Below, piece by piece: positions 22,895 through 33,668 of a DNA stretch of 64,000 nucleotides. The stretch's first letter is position 1. Every line of letters starts with the position of its first letter. The notes beneath the pieces are model-generated. The model had not been told where the DNA came from. It searched no databases and saw only the letters and a program-made list of their open reading frames with translations. The stretch is from the NCBI GenBank assembly GCA_949987565.1, contig OX465102.1, forward strand, positions 8,048,512 through 8,112,511. Direction: 5' to 3'. The position numbers and the translations under genes were made by a program. Source of the stretch: Luidia sarsii. Taxonomy: Eukaryota; Echinodermata; Asteroidea; Paxillosida; Luidiidae.

Positions 22895-24044
22895 CCCGAT
22901 TAGGCTTGTTCCAAAACGGCAACCAGGAACGTCACTTATCTTACGACGCTATTAAGATAGTGAAGAAGCTCGGTTCTGGTTGTTTTTTGTCTAAATTAGA
23001 TATCAAATCGGCATTTAAGATTATGATAAAACTTTACCTATGGGTTGTAGATCAAGTTGTGCAATTTTTGAAGAATTCAGCACTGCTGTCGAATGGATAG
23101 CGAAAAAAGAGCTCGCCCTTGGGGGAATTGTACACATACTAGACGACTTTCTTTTAATTTCCGAGTCTCATCAACAAGCCAAACAGGACCTGATTGGTTT
23201 TCAGTCATTAAGTAAGGCCTTAGGTATTCCTCTCGCACCTGAGAAAACGGAAGGGCCGACAGTGTGCCTTACGTTTGCAGGGATAGAAATAGATACAGTG
23301 GAAATGTCAGCTCGCCTACCAACCGAAAAGTTAGCTAAAGCCCGGCAGATCATAAATGACGCAATGAGAAAAAAAAAGATTACTTTACGCGAGTTACAAT
23401 CAATTATTGGATTTCTGAACTTTGCATGTAAAGTCGTAGTACCTGGAAGGGCATTCTTAAGAAGACTAATTAACTTAACCATTGGCATCAAGAGTCCTCA
23501 TCATCTAATACGGTTGACTTCGCAAGCGAAGTAAGATATGCAAGCATGGCTTTTGTTTTTACGACAATTTAATGGAAAGTCAATGGAAAGTTAATGGAAA
23601 GTCACGGATCACGTGTTACACTTGTTCACAGATGCAGCAGGCTCCCTGGGTTATGTAGCTGTTTTTGGCAAACATTGGTTTTATGGAAAATGGCCTGAAT
23701 CATGGTCCAATGAAGGTACTACACTTAAAGGATTCTACCAAATTGTCGCTGCGGTATATGTATGGGGGTCTTGCTGGCAAAATAAGAGGATCTTGATACA
23801 TACAGATAATGAAGCCTTAGTAAATATTATCAACTCCAAAACATCCAAAGAAGTCAAAGTCATGGCTTTGGTGCGTAAACTCGTAGTTCAGTGTATGTTA
23901 CTTAATATTCAGTTAAGATCAGTTCACGTGCCCGGTCGTGTCAACATCTTAGCTGACAAACTTTCTCGTCAACAGGTTGCGGTTTTCAGAACATTAGCCC
24001 CGTGGGCGATGGAGCAGCCTGTAGTACTGCCAGTGCAAATTTAG
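22860..24044 (+). pseudogene. Ngaro-like reverse transcriptase and RNase H
   Basis: Visible motifs are FLSKLDIKSAFK, MGCRSSCAIFEEF, the catalytic-box-like VHILDDFLL (LDD in place of the usual Y-x-D-D), and RNase H motifs LFTDAAGSLGY, IHTDNEALV and VPGRVNILADKLSR. Between SAFK and the MGCRSSC segment about 50 bp are missing and the frame changes. A TAA at about 23532 splits the thumb from RNase H. The element cannot encode a working polymerase as read. Confidence 0.75.
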
Positions 24045-24867
24045 CCGCAGAATTGGTTCCCGGGCTGCTGAAATTACTATCCAAATCAATGGCAGATTCT
24101 ACTGCTAAGACCTATCAAAGAGCCCAGCAGATATTGTCGCAGTTTCTGGATAAATATGGCTTCCGAAACAAGTTACCAGTACCACCAGTAGTAATGGCTT
24201 ATTTGTGACCTACTTAGATGAGAACAAATATGCAGTTGCCACAATTCAAACATTTGTCTCCGCTATTAATTTCATCCATCGGGTAATGCATTCTTAGTGC
24301 AAAGAGCTATAGCAGGGGCTAAACAGATCTCGCCTACGATAGATAAGAGACTGCCAATAACTGTTTCGATATTACACCAAATTACAAACGCATTGGAACA
24401 CGTTGCAAAATCGGTTTACGAAAAGGACCTGTACAAAAGCATGTTCTTGCTGGCCTTTGCAGCATTCTTACGAGAATCTGCAGAAATGTCCGAAAACCGA
24501 TGGAATCGTTCTCAAGTTCAAAGATTTTAAACACTCAAAAGGGCGAACAGTGTGCATTGAGGTTTCTCGCACAGGGGGTGTGTTTTGACCGGTGAATGCA
24601 TGGGAACGTTATTCAGTACATAGAAGCTTATTTGTTTCCAACTTTCCGTTTTGCTGGCCAAATGGTGAACCCGTTAAGAGAGAGCAGTTTGCTCAGATAT
24701 TGAAAAGAGCAATTGATTTCGTAGGCTTGGACACACGTGTTTATACAAGCCATAGTTTTAGAATAGGTGCAGCTTGCAATGCTCTTGCTCTCGGGTACTC
24801 AGACGCGCAAATAAGAGAAATGGGGCGATGGCAGTCAGATGCCTTTAAAACATACTTTCGGCCGTAG
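24002..24867 (+). pseudogene. Ngaro-like tyrosine recombinase
   Basis: An N-terminal SAM-like part (STAKTYQRAQQILSQFL) is followed after stops by AFAAFLRESAE and by a C-terminal part with SHSFRIGAACNALALG and REMGRWQSDAFKTYFRP. These hold the HxxR and the W(x)n-Y arrangement of tyrosine recombinases, with the nucleophile Tyr probably in KTYF. Three frames are used, so it is inactive as read. Confidence 0.75.
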
Positions 24868-25050
24868 AAAGAGTAAGACTTGCTTGACTCACGAGCATTA
24901 ACCAGATAACATAAATTTTACAGCTCTCTGCAACCTCCCTCTTTTACTCATATTGTGGGGGAGCCGCCCAATGCGCTTCACTTGCATTCGGCGACTTATG
25001 GCGAAAAAAACCCTCAAAATGGTTAAAAGCTGCTTAAACTAAGAGGGTGA

Positions 25051-25994
25051 CGTTCACCTTGTGATTGAACTAATCGGTTAAAGCTCGAAATAATTATTGT
25101 AAATTATGTAAAGAAAATTAATTGCTTGTTTTTACTTGAGTAACGTAGATAATACTTCAGAAACCAAATATATAACCACAAGCCAGGTCGGTCGTCAACT
25201 ACTGAAAACAACCGTGAGAAAATGTTAATGTTTTCTAAAACTTGAAATTAAATTGAATCATGGTAACGGCCTGAGCCGTGTCATTGTAACGATTTAACAA
25301 CCATGTAACATAAGTTGTTAATTATTAATAATATTTATATATATAATAAACAATGGACTCCTGAACACACATAAACAAAGGTATGCTTGGAGCAGTTTGA
25401 TTTGTAGTCGAGACACGCAATTATAAATGAACTTAAATACCAAAACCAGACCAAAGTAAGGACCATAGGTACCGGAACGTGTGAACCACAATATTATCCA
25501 ACCTTAACAAAGAAATGAAACTCAAACAAAGATAAACCACAAGTCAAAATCATAAATACAAATGAGGAAAGTAATTCACATTTGTGACAGGAAATGCTGG
25601 TATGAATTATATTTTCTTACTGCCCTGTCTTGTGAAAATGGGTACTTTAAATGTCATCCAACAGCAATTCCACCAATCATACGTACATGCAGTGTAATTG
25701 CTACATAATAGAGCACCAATTGCAAGCACCTTATTTTTTTTTAACTTTCTCCTGCGACATATTGGCAGGATTCCTCAGATGCTTCTTCTGATTGCTTAAT
25801 TTTTCTCTTGTTTTCTTTGGCCTTTTTTGGTGTTTCTGTTGTACCACTGGAGGGAAGTGAAGTACAAAATGTACATGTACAGAAAATATATAGAACAATA
25901 CTACCAGTACCAACAAGTTTCAGAAGTCTTTCAGCCTTACATGTACATGTACGTATCAAATGGAAAATTGCTTCTTCACTTGTGAGTGATATAT
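25051..25994. other. A/T-rich spacer without genes
   Basis: Only A/T-rich single-copy-looking sequence and TACATG tracts at 25873-25950 are seen. Short minus frames near 25731-25959 have lysine-rich low-complexity content and no recognisable domain. Confidence 0.5.
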
Positions 25995-27770
25995 TTATAC
26001 TTGCATAGCAAAGACTGGTTCAAAGTGTTGACAGGTGTTGCTAATATACAGTTGGAAATTGTTGCTTGCTTCACAGTTCTTGTTTGGTGCATATGTTAAC
26101 CACTTGAGCCCTTTTCCAACTGGAGGAGCATATACAACAATGGGCAACTGAAGCAAATTCGCTGCAGCAAAAAGCTCCACTTCGGTTCAGCAACTTCCGT
26201 TGATATTCATAGAGGATTCAATCAAGTAGACAGCGCTATCTTGCTTGGAACACAGTCTTAAAGATCACTGTGAGCAGCAACCTCTGCCACAATGTTTTCA
26301 CGAATCGCTGCGTGGCTGTTCTCACTCCCTGTTAACCAGTAACTTATGGCTCGAAACAGGCAGTTACCATCTCCTCGAACATTTAACTTTAAGGTAGGTT
26401 TCCGATTGTTCAGAAATTTGCAGCCCACATCTTCAACATGATCCTCCACGTTTTCCACTTTTTTTAGGTGCAACTTGGCACACATCTCATCCTGCCATTC
26501 TGCCGATGGGGGTGTAAATGACAGATAAGGATTTGCCTCTTCTATTTCATCATGCTCATTCTCTGTTGCTCCAATGTCTGGATGGCAGCCTTCTGCCCCA
26601 CCAGCCTCATGTTCTTTCCCCCTAGAGTCATCTGCATTCTGTTCAATCCCCAAAAGTGTCTCCTCAGCAGTGTCTGAATGTTCTTCGCTCTGCACTCTAT
26701 CATCACATATGGCGTTTGGAAATCTTTGCTCTTTTACTGTAGGTTTTACTTTTAATCGACTGACATTGATTCTCCTCTTGAGTATATTGCCATCTTTAGA
26801 CAACTGGCATGTTCCTGAGCTGTAAACAGCATGGATTGTATACCCAGGGTCATATCTCCAATGCAGTTTTCCCCCTTTCCTGCTATCTCTTCTGGAATTC
26901 AGTAGTAGCACTTCCTGTCCAACCATAAAGTTTTGTTTGTTATGGTTACTGTCATACTGCGCCTTCTGTTTTCGCTGGTCATCCTTTATATTTGTGGCTG
27001 CCTGGTCTCTACAAGTGTTACAGAAGTGAGCCGCTCTACAAGGCGCTTAAGTTGATCTTCGTATTCACCATCCTTGTCTACATGGAGATCATTGTCACTA
27101 TTGCTGAAGCCATCGACCTCGACAGGCAAACGTACCTGGCGACCAGTGTTAAGGTAATATTGGGTAAATCTAGAGGACTTCTGCTTACTTGCACGATATG
27201 CAAGAAGCACTCTTGGGATGACTTTGTCCCACTTCTTCTTTTGTTTGTATTGTTCACCAGCAAGTGACACAAGGTTTGGTTGAATCTTTCTGTAAGCCCA
27301 TTTGTCTGGGGGTGGTATGCCGATGCTACCTTATGTTTAATCCCCAGCTTAGTACAGAAACTGTCATTCAATTCATTACAAAATTCTCTTCCCTGGTCCG
27401 TAATGATTTTCGTAGGACATCCATGCCTTACTGGGGATACCCTTTGCCTCTGGCCACTTAGTTAGATAATTCGTTGCAACAATTATGTAGCGACTTCTGT
27501 CATCACATTGTTCTAACAGACCAACAAGATGTATTCCAACCATATCCCAGGCGTTGTTGCTAACAGGAATTGGGGTTAATGTTGATGCCCTTGGCTTGTT
27601 GAGGGAGTTTTATAACTTCCTCTACGTCAGGGCGGATTCCAACCCAGTAGTACCTTTCGACTATTTTGTCAACAGTTTTGTTGATTCCCAGGTGTGCTCC
27701 TCCAATTCCAGCATGCAAGTTTCTCAGTATGAGGTTCTTCTCATCATCACCTCTCACAACTTAAAAAAGT
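25995..27770 (-). mobile_element. Ty3-type retrotransposon remnant: integrase followed by an OTU-like domain
   Basis: Reading leftward on the minus strand: an integrase zinc-binding segment (NLHAGIGGAHLGINKTVDKI, about 27600-27720), a catalytic core, an SH3-like C-terminal segment (RKGGKLHWRYDPGY) and then an OTU cysteine-protease-like domain (RGDGNCLFRAISYWLTG and, further on, ELFAAANLLQLPIVVY and a final QHFEPV). The core keeps ITDQGREFCN and NGLTERFN, but the first catalytic Asp position reads His (GIHLVG). Several frame changes and stops separate the pieces, including between the two OTU parts (26181-26257). Reverse transcriptase, gag and LTRs are not visible. DGNC and the final His are the expected OTU catalytic residues. 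Integrase-OTU joining is seen directly; function is inference. Confidence 0.75.
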
Positions 27771-28690
27771 AATCACATGTACATGAGAACATTTATGAAT
27801 GCAACCACATCATCTTCTAGCTTGAACAAAACTGTCTTCTCACCACTTGCTTTTACCTATGTACTGAAGTGATTCCATCAATTGGGAGACACTTTTCAAT
27901 GATTTTGGGCATCCCTTCAACACGAAACAAAAAAGTTTTCATGCATGAAATGTTATAACAAGACGATCAAACAGTAAATTAGGACAATCACACAAGCTTA
28001 TACTAAAATTTAGTTTCATTTCGCAAATTTGTTCCATTCAAGTCCGTTTTTGAGCCGAACTTTTAAAGAAATACATTGTAATGTAACATAAACTTTCAGT
28101 TTCACTCCTTCAAAGGTGCGGAACTACACTTTGTGGACACGGAAAGTACAACGAATCTGGTACAACTACAAGTAGTAGTGCACTGCTACTGTAGTTAGTA
28201 CTTAATAAATATTAATATTAAAACCCTCCTCAATCCTCCAATTTTAGTATAATTTTGCACACAGCACACACCCAATCGGATATTGGTAATAAACGACTGA
28301 CACTTCCGAAGAAATGTCGTGCCTAATTCCATTAGCATTATCCCTGCGGATGACATTGTCCGAACTAAGATCCTTCTTGCTATGTAACTTACCCAATCAA
28401 AAACAATTGGTAAACATTAATTCATCTTCAGACCTACTCTGCTAAAAGACATAAACAAAGAACACAAAATATATTGAAATGTCGCCCTCTACCGACGTCA
28501 ATAGTTCGGGGAAACAACAGCGTGGGTCGCGTAAAAAGATCACCCTGTGCAGCAGAACATTATTTGTTTACAGAAGCTAGCTTTGTAATTCACAAGTCAT
28601 CTACAACAAATTACAACAATTAAGTCACATTCCACCTCTCCACAAGGGAAAAACCCTACTACGCGGCTAGCACCATTAAACGTCTATAGG
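27771..28690. other. Spacer without recognisable genes
   Basis: A/T-rich sequence with no supported exon. It could hold decayed upstream parts of the Ty3-type element, but no polymerase motif is readable. Confidence 0.4.
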
Positions 28691-28724
28691 ACCCGTGGTT
28701 TGTTGGTCGCTGCGCATGCGCTGT

Positions 28725-28877
28725 TATTTTTCTACTTATAGAGATGATGTAATGTTTACGTCCAACTTGTCGATGATCGAGCACGTGTGCGCATGACAGC
28801 GCAGCCCATAAATGTTTCTACTTTAAGAGATGATGTAATGTTTACGTCCAACTTGTCGAGCACGTATGCGCATGACA
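28725..28877. repeat. Tandem ~75-bp duplication upstream of the LINE frame
   Basis: The block TTCTAC...GAGATGATGTAATG through TTTACGTCCAACTTGTCGA and GCGCATGACAGC occurs twice (from about 28731 and about 28811). The second copy lacks a short ATGATCGA segment. It lies just before and within the first codons of the long frame, which suggests those codons are not original LINE protein. Confidence 0.7.
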
Positions 28878-31108
28878 GCTCAGTCGAAAATAATTATCTT
28901 TCTCAAAAATCTTCCGAATTATCTGCTCACATTATGTGGAAGTTAGTTGCCCCTGAGAAAAATAAACTTAAAATAAAATTCGAATGTTTTTCAGGAAAAA
29001 GAGAAAACCGTTCCAGATTTTACATCGTCTTGTCCTTGAAGGACAAGACGATTGACCACTGCTACACTACCATCAAAGATGCCTATAAGGCAATTAGCCG
29101 CGCGCCCCTGGGAGACGCTGACCACAACATGATTCACTTGATCCCAGCTTACCGCCAGGCATTGCGACGAACAAAACCAATCGTCAAGACTGTTCTTCAG
29201 TGGACAGAACCGGCTATCGCAAAACTCCAGGGATGCTTGGCTTGTACTGATTGGGAGACTTTGGTCGACTCCAATGACATTCACGGCAGTACAGATGTCA
29301 TCATCGATTATATCAGATACTGCCAGGAAATCTGTATACCAAGGAAATCGGTTACTATATATGGAAACGACAAACCGTGGTTTGGAGACTCCCTCCGCAG
29401 CCAAATTCGTGCCAAGCAAGTAGCATTTGCTGATCACAACTGGGATGAGTATAAACACGCCAAGTATAGGTTGCGAAATGCGATCAGAGATGCTAAGAGA
29501 AACTATAAACGAAAACTTGAAAATCAGTTGGCGAACGGTGACATGAAAGACGTTTGGGGCGGCATCCAGAAAATAGCCCCTTATAGAAAAATAGCATCTA
29601 TTCCATCTGCTGAGTCGCAACTCCCTGACCGTCTTAATGATTTCTATGCTCGCTTTGACGACCCTGCACAAGTGCCCACACCTAAGACGGGGATAGCTGA
29701 GGAGCAGTCACTGGTGATTGCCGAGACCGACACCCGGCGTGTTTTTAAGCATGCCCAAATAAGAAAAGCAACAGGACCAGACGGAATCTCAAACAGACTG
29801 CTAAAACTTTGTGCTGACGAATTGTGTGGCATTGCTACCAGCATTTTTAATTGGTCGTTACGTCTTGGTATTGTTCCAAATATCTTTAAATTGTCAGTGG
29901 TCATTCCAATCCCTAAGAAACGACCCGTAACCTGTCTCAATGATTATCGCCCAGTCGCCCTAACGTCGAACTTAAAGAAATCTTTTGAGAGGTTAGTTTT
30001 GAATTACTTGCGATCACAATTACCAAGAGACTTAGATGTGCATCAATTCGCTTACCGGGCAAACCGTTCACTTGAAGATGCGGTGAGTTTAACTCTGCAT
30101 AAAGTACTTCAACACTTGGATAGGAAAACTCCAACATATGCTCGGATGCTTTTTTTAGATTTTAGTTCAGCTTTTAACACAATTGTGCCTTCAAAACTGA
30201 TTTTAAAACTTGATAAACTTGGAGTCAAAGCAGATATATGTAATTGGATTGTTAGCTTTCTCTCCAGTAGACCTCAAGTAGTCCGTGTTGGTAGTAACGT
30301 CTCTAAGAGTCTAGTACTAAATACTGGAGCACCGCAAGGTTGTGTTCTCTCCCCTCAACTCTATTCCTTATTTACATATGACTGTGTTTCATCATTTGAT
30401 GATTGCATGGTGACTAAGTTTGCTGATGATACAACCATTGCTGGGCTTATTTCACGCGCAGATGAATCTCATTATAGGCAGCAAATAGTCAACGTAGCTC
30501 GTTGGTGCCGTGAAAACAATCTACAGCTGAATATTTCTAAAACTAAGGAAATCATAGTTGATTTCCGACGTGGGGATCACAAAATTGAGCCAATTCTAAT
30601 CAACGGGGCAGAAGTGGAAATTACCAACTCATTCAAATTTCTTGGCATTTTTATTTCAAATTCCCTAGATTGGGGGCAACATGTAGATCACTGTTTGAGG
30701 AAGGCCCAGCAGCGGCTGTACTTTTTACGCCGGCTGAATAGTTTCGGTGTGAGTGCCAATGTTCTTGTTCTCTTTTACCGAGCGGTCGTTGAGAGTGTCC
30801 TCACATTTGCAATGACTGTCTGGTTTGGAAACATCAGCTGTGAAGACCGACGTAGACTTGAAAGATTAGTCAAAACCGCTTCCACTATCATAGGTCAACC
30901 ACTAACATCTTTGGATGAAATCTATAGGAAAAGGACACTGAGGCGTGCAGAGAATATTATGAGAGATGAATTCCATCCGGCAAATGAACTCTTTGTAAAA
31001 ATTAGAAAAGCCTATCGATCACTACCTGGCGCAACAAGGCGTTCAAATCGATCTTTTTATAACACTGCAATTCGCTTCCTTAACGGACATTTCAACTTTT
31101 TAAAATAA
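28787..31108 (+). CDS. L2/CR1-group LINE reverse transcriptase, 5'-truncated
   Basis: A single 773-codon frame. From about residue 83 it matches the end of an apurinic-type endonuclease and the linker of L2/CR1-group proteins (HCYTTIKDAYKA, LGDADHNMIHLIPAYR), then all reverse transcriptase blocks: SVVIPIPKK, NDYRPVALTS, LFLDFSSAFNTI, TGAPQGCVLSP, KFADDTTIAG (catalytic FADD) and FLGIFIS, followed by the WFGN and RRAENIM C-terminal region. The upstream endonuclease is missing, and the first ~80 residues come from flanking sequence, so the annotated ATG is only the first in frame. The polymerase domain is uninterrupted, making this the youngest-looking coding element in the window. Absent the endonuclease it is a dead 5'-truncated insertion. 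Confidence 0.85.
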   Translation: MRMTAQPINVSTLRDDVMFTSNLSSTYAHDSSVENNYLSQKSSELSAHIMWKLVAPEKNKLKIKFECFSGKRENRSRFYIVLSLKDKTIDHCYTTIKDAYKAISRAPLGDADHNMIHLIPAYRQALRRTKPIVKTVLQWTEPAIAKLQGCLACTDWETLVDSNDIHGSTDVIIDYIRYCQEICIPRKSVTIYGNDKPWFGDSLRSQIRAKQVAFADHNWDEYKHAKYRLRNAIRDAKRNYKRKLENQLANGDMKDVWGGIQKIAPYRKIASIPSAESQLPDRLNDFYARFDDPAQVPTPKTGIAEEQSLVIAETDTRRVFKHAQIRKATGPDGISNRLLKLCADELCGIATSIFNWSLRLGIVPNIFKLSVVIPIPKKRPVTCLNDYRPVALTSNLKKSFERLVLNYLRSQLPRDLDVHQFAYRANRSLEDAVSLTLHKVLQHLDRKTPTYARMLFLDFSSAFNTIVPSKLILKLDKLGVKADICNWIVSFLSSRPQVVRVGSNVSKSLVLNTGAPQGCVLSPQLYSLFTYDCVSSFDDCMVTKFADDTTIAGLISRADESHYRQQIVNVARWCRENNLQLNISKTKEIIVDFRRGDHKIEPILINGAEVEITNSFKFLGIFISNSLDWGQHVDHCLRKAQQRLYFLRRLNSFGVSANVLVLFYRAVVESVLTFAMTVWFGNISCEDRRRLERLVKTASTIIGQPLTSLDEIYRKRTLRRAENIMRDEFHPANELFVKIRKAYRSLPGATRRSNRSFYNTAIRFLNGHFNFLK

Positions 31109-31388
31109 TCTTTTTCATGTATTTTTAATGTTTTGTAATGTTGTTTATATTTTTCTCGGTGGATTTTATCAATAAGGCCTATGTCTTATTTTTTCTAAGA
31201 TTTATCAGTGTATTGACTGTAATTGCACTTTTTATCGTATTTTGTAGTGTGCTTATCATACTTTTATATGTGGACTAACTTTAATCAATGTGTCTTAATG
31301 TATTTTTTAGGCGGCAGCCACAATGAATTCTACGATGTATCTGAATATGTCTGTAGCAATAAAGAATTATTATTATTATTATTATCAC
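28990..31388 (+). mobile_element. L2/CR1-type LINE insertion
   Basis: The element covers the frame above plus a short 3' UTR ending in AATAAAG (from 31358) and an (ATT)n tail at 31365-31385. Short tandem-repeat tails in place of poly(A) are typical of the L2/CR1 group. The 5' junction is near a perfect 12-bp-arm palindrome at about 29033-29057. Confidence 0.75.
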
Positions 31389-31527
31389 GTGACAGGTTGG
31401 TGTCTTCCTCATTCACATCGCATAGGCCGTGGCCGATAATAATTATGGCTACGGCTAGGGCTATTGTCTCCGCATCTCTGTGAAGCGTTCCCAACATTAT
31501 GGAGGACTGAGACGTCTGGGGACTAAG

Positions 31528-31737
31528 TACGAAATGAAGGCTTAGGGTCGGGCTCAGGCTTCGTCTCCATCTGACAAACATGGTTGTGGTTTGTTTCCCA
31601 ATTTGAAGGTTTGTTGCCTTGATAGGTACAGAGTATTCACCCAGAAACTGTGGCCAAAAGCTTGTTTTTAGATGCCTGTGATATTACACGAGTAACATAA
31701 ATATGACCGGAGCCTCAGCCTAAGCCTTCATTTCGTA
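31528..31737. mobile_element. MITE-like element with TACGAAATGAAGGCTTAGG ends
   Basis: The left end TACGAAATGAAGGCTTAGG (31528-31546) is repeated inverted at 31719-31737, and the similarity continues inward (GGCTCAGGCT against GGCTGAGGCT). Length is 210 bp, without coding potential. Confidence 0.6.
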
Positions 31738-32104
31738 TTAAACGGGCTAGTTACATTATAAATAACTCAATGTACGGGAAACAGTTTAGGAACCAGACTA
31801 GGAGAGAACACGGTCGTAAACCCTGTCTTCTAGAGATTGTTTACTGATGCACAGATTAGAGGGGGACTATCTATTCAGAAAACGTGATTGTGACGACACG
31901 ATACTGCGTGAGTGGGTTTGCAATTGTTTGGGTTTCAAATAGAAATTTTAACTTTATTTTGTTTAAATTATTTTAATTGTTTTGAAATAGACATATACAG
32001 TCGAACAACTCACGAAATATGTATGTATTAGGTGCTGAATGGGGAGAAATTCTAAAGATTTCACTCACTCACTGACTCAGTCATACTCACATAAAATTCT
32101 AAAT

Positions 32105-32285
32105 CATACATTACTAGAATTTAGTGTAGACTCTAGTACTCTAGTACTGTAGAGTGTAGTACTAGTAGTACTACTCACTACTAGTAGTAGTACTACTAGT
32201 ATTAGTAGTAAAAGGTACAGTAAAAGGTACAGAGTATGACTATAGTAGTAGTAGTAGTACTACTTACTAATACTAGTCATACTTT
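32105..32285. repeat. TAG/CTA-rich imperfect microsatellite
   Basis: Runs of TAGTAG, ACTAGTAGTACTACT and GTAGTAGTAGTAGTACTAC alternate on both strands, giving many self-complementary stretches. AGGTACAG is repeated within it. Confidence 0.85.
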
Positions 32286-33660
32286 ACCAGGTTAGTGGCG
32301 GGAAATTTTGAATAGAGTTGTGGTCCCGGAGAACGTAGACCTTTTGTATTCTGGTCAATTGTGTGGTTTTTGGATGGTCACAAGGTCAGACGGCGCGAAA
32401 AGAATCGGGGTTACAGAGTCCTCTGCCTGTTCCGGACAGCGAGTATCGTTCCACTGGAAAAAACATACAGGAATTTTGATTTTATCTCGCTGTGAGACTT
32501 TGTTCTCGTTAAACTGTACGTGAGGGACACAGGGGGAGACCTTATTCCCAGGATTTATACAGAATCAGTCCTACGTGACTGTAAGTATACTGTTAATATG
32601 TATTTAAAGTGTTTACTAATTAGTGTAGATACATAGATATATCTCCGGTTAAAATATGCAGGTTAAAAGATTCATTGTCAATTTCAACGTGAACGTCTGT
32701 CCAATGTAATTTTGTAACCATGTAGGCTCGCAGATTCGAACAAGGTACACAAGTACATGATAATCGCTGGAAGAAATGGAGTCCATTCAAAGAATGGAAT
32801 TTTAAAAAATGATTATTTTGATTAGTGGCTTTGAAGTTAAAACGCCATGTATTTTTCAGATGGCCAACCAGTGCCTGGTGAGGCTCACCGAGCCAACAAC
32901 ATGATCTAGAATACTAGATTGGACGCCCAACTATCAGCCACCGTAGTGGACTCGGACATTGACGGGAGCTGCCTGGGATCAACGTACGTTGCTCCTGCAG
33001 TCCGTGAGCCCTTGGTGGGATATCGAGACGGGGCCGATCTAACCACTAACAGTCAGTTGGACACGGGACGGAGCTGCCCGCGGTAAACGGACGTCACCCC
33101 AACTCAAGCCACCTCAACGAACGGCTGCGAAAGGCAATACATGTACAGTAATTAATGTCTGGCCAGACTATTTTTTGTGTGGTGTTGTTGTTGGTTTTTT
33201 TTTTATTTGTTTTCTTTTTAATTAAGGCTTTGAGTGGGAAATCCACTGAGTGCAGATTCTCTTAATAATAAGGGTGGAGAAGAACTGCTAATTTGGATGT
33301 TGTATTTCTTTTATTTGGTTCACCGTCCATATTAAGCTTCCGATAAATTTAGGTACTCTGTTGAATTGTCGGGGTCATCTGACACCAGCCCTTAGATGGA
33401 ATTGCCTCCTCAGTTGTGTCTTTGCTGGGTTAGGGTTGCCAGCCAGAAACATTCAACCACTAACTGCTGCAAACATCTTCTTGGATGACCCCTACGATTT
33501 CATCTGGATGTAAACAACCATTTGCTGTCAACCTGCCTGCATCAGCTGAGGGATCACACAAAGTGGATGCATCATTTTCAATTGCACAAAAAAGGCAGAG
33601 AATTGTATGGTGTATAATGACAGCAAAGGTGTTAAAATGAGCTGACAAAAGATGGACATA
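32286..33660 (+). other. Unassigned stretch with a possible two-exon transcript
   Basis: A candidate first exon ends at donor ACTGTAAGTATAC (about 32579) and a strong acceptor TGTATTTTTCAG at about 32849-32860 precedes ATGGCCAACCAGTGCCTGG. The frame from that ATG closes after 14 codons. CG-rich sequence 32870-33130 looks exonic in composition but I recognise no protein. It could be a non-coding first part of the Helentron or an unrelated UTR. The rest (33170-33660) shows no feature. Confidence 0.3.
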
Positions 33661-33668
33661 TACAGGAG

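Larger units (their letters stand above)
21120..25050 (+). mobile_element. Degraded DIRS-order, Ngaro-like tyrosine-recombinase retroelement
   Basis: The order gag, reverse transcriptase, RNase H, tyrosine recombinase with no integrase or protease defines the DIRS order; absence of a recognisable methyltransferase-like region points to Ngaro. All parts are on the plus strand within about 4 kb but fall in several frames, with stops, frameshifts and a deletion in the reverse transcriptase. Terminal split direct repeats were not identified, so the limits are approximate. Confidence 0.75.

Noticed and set aside
23518..23536. ACTTCGC/GCGAAGT mini-palindrome as an excision footprint
   Set aside because: It spans ordinary recombinant-element coding where a single substitution explains the stop; no duplication or inserted bases are evident.
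28991..29671. 226-codon minus frame opposite the LINE
   Set aside because: Antisense shadow of the LINE polymerase frame, no recognisable domain.
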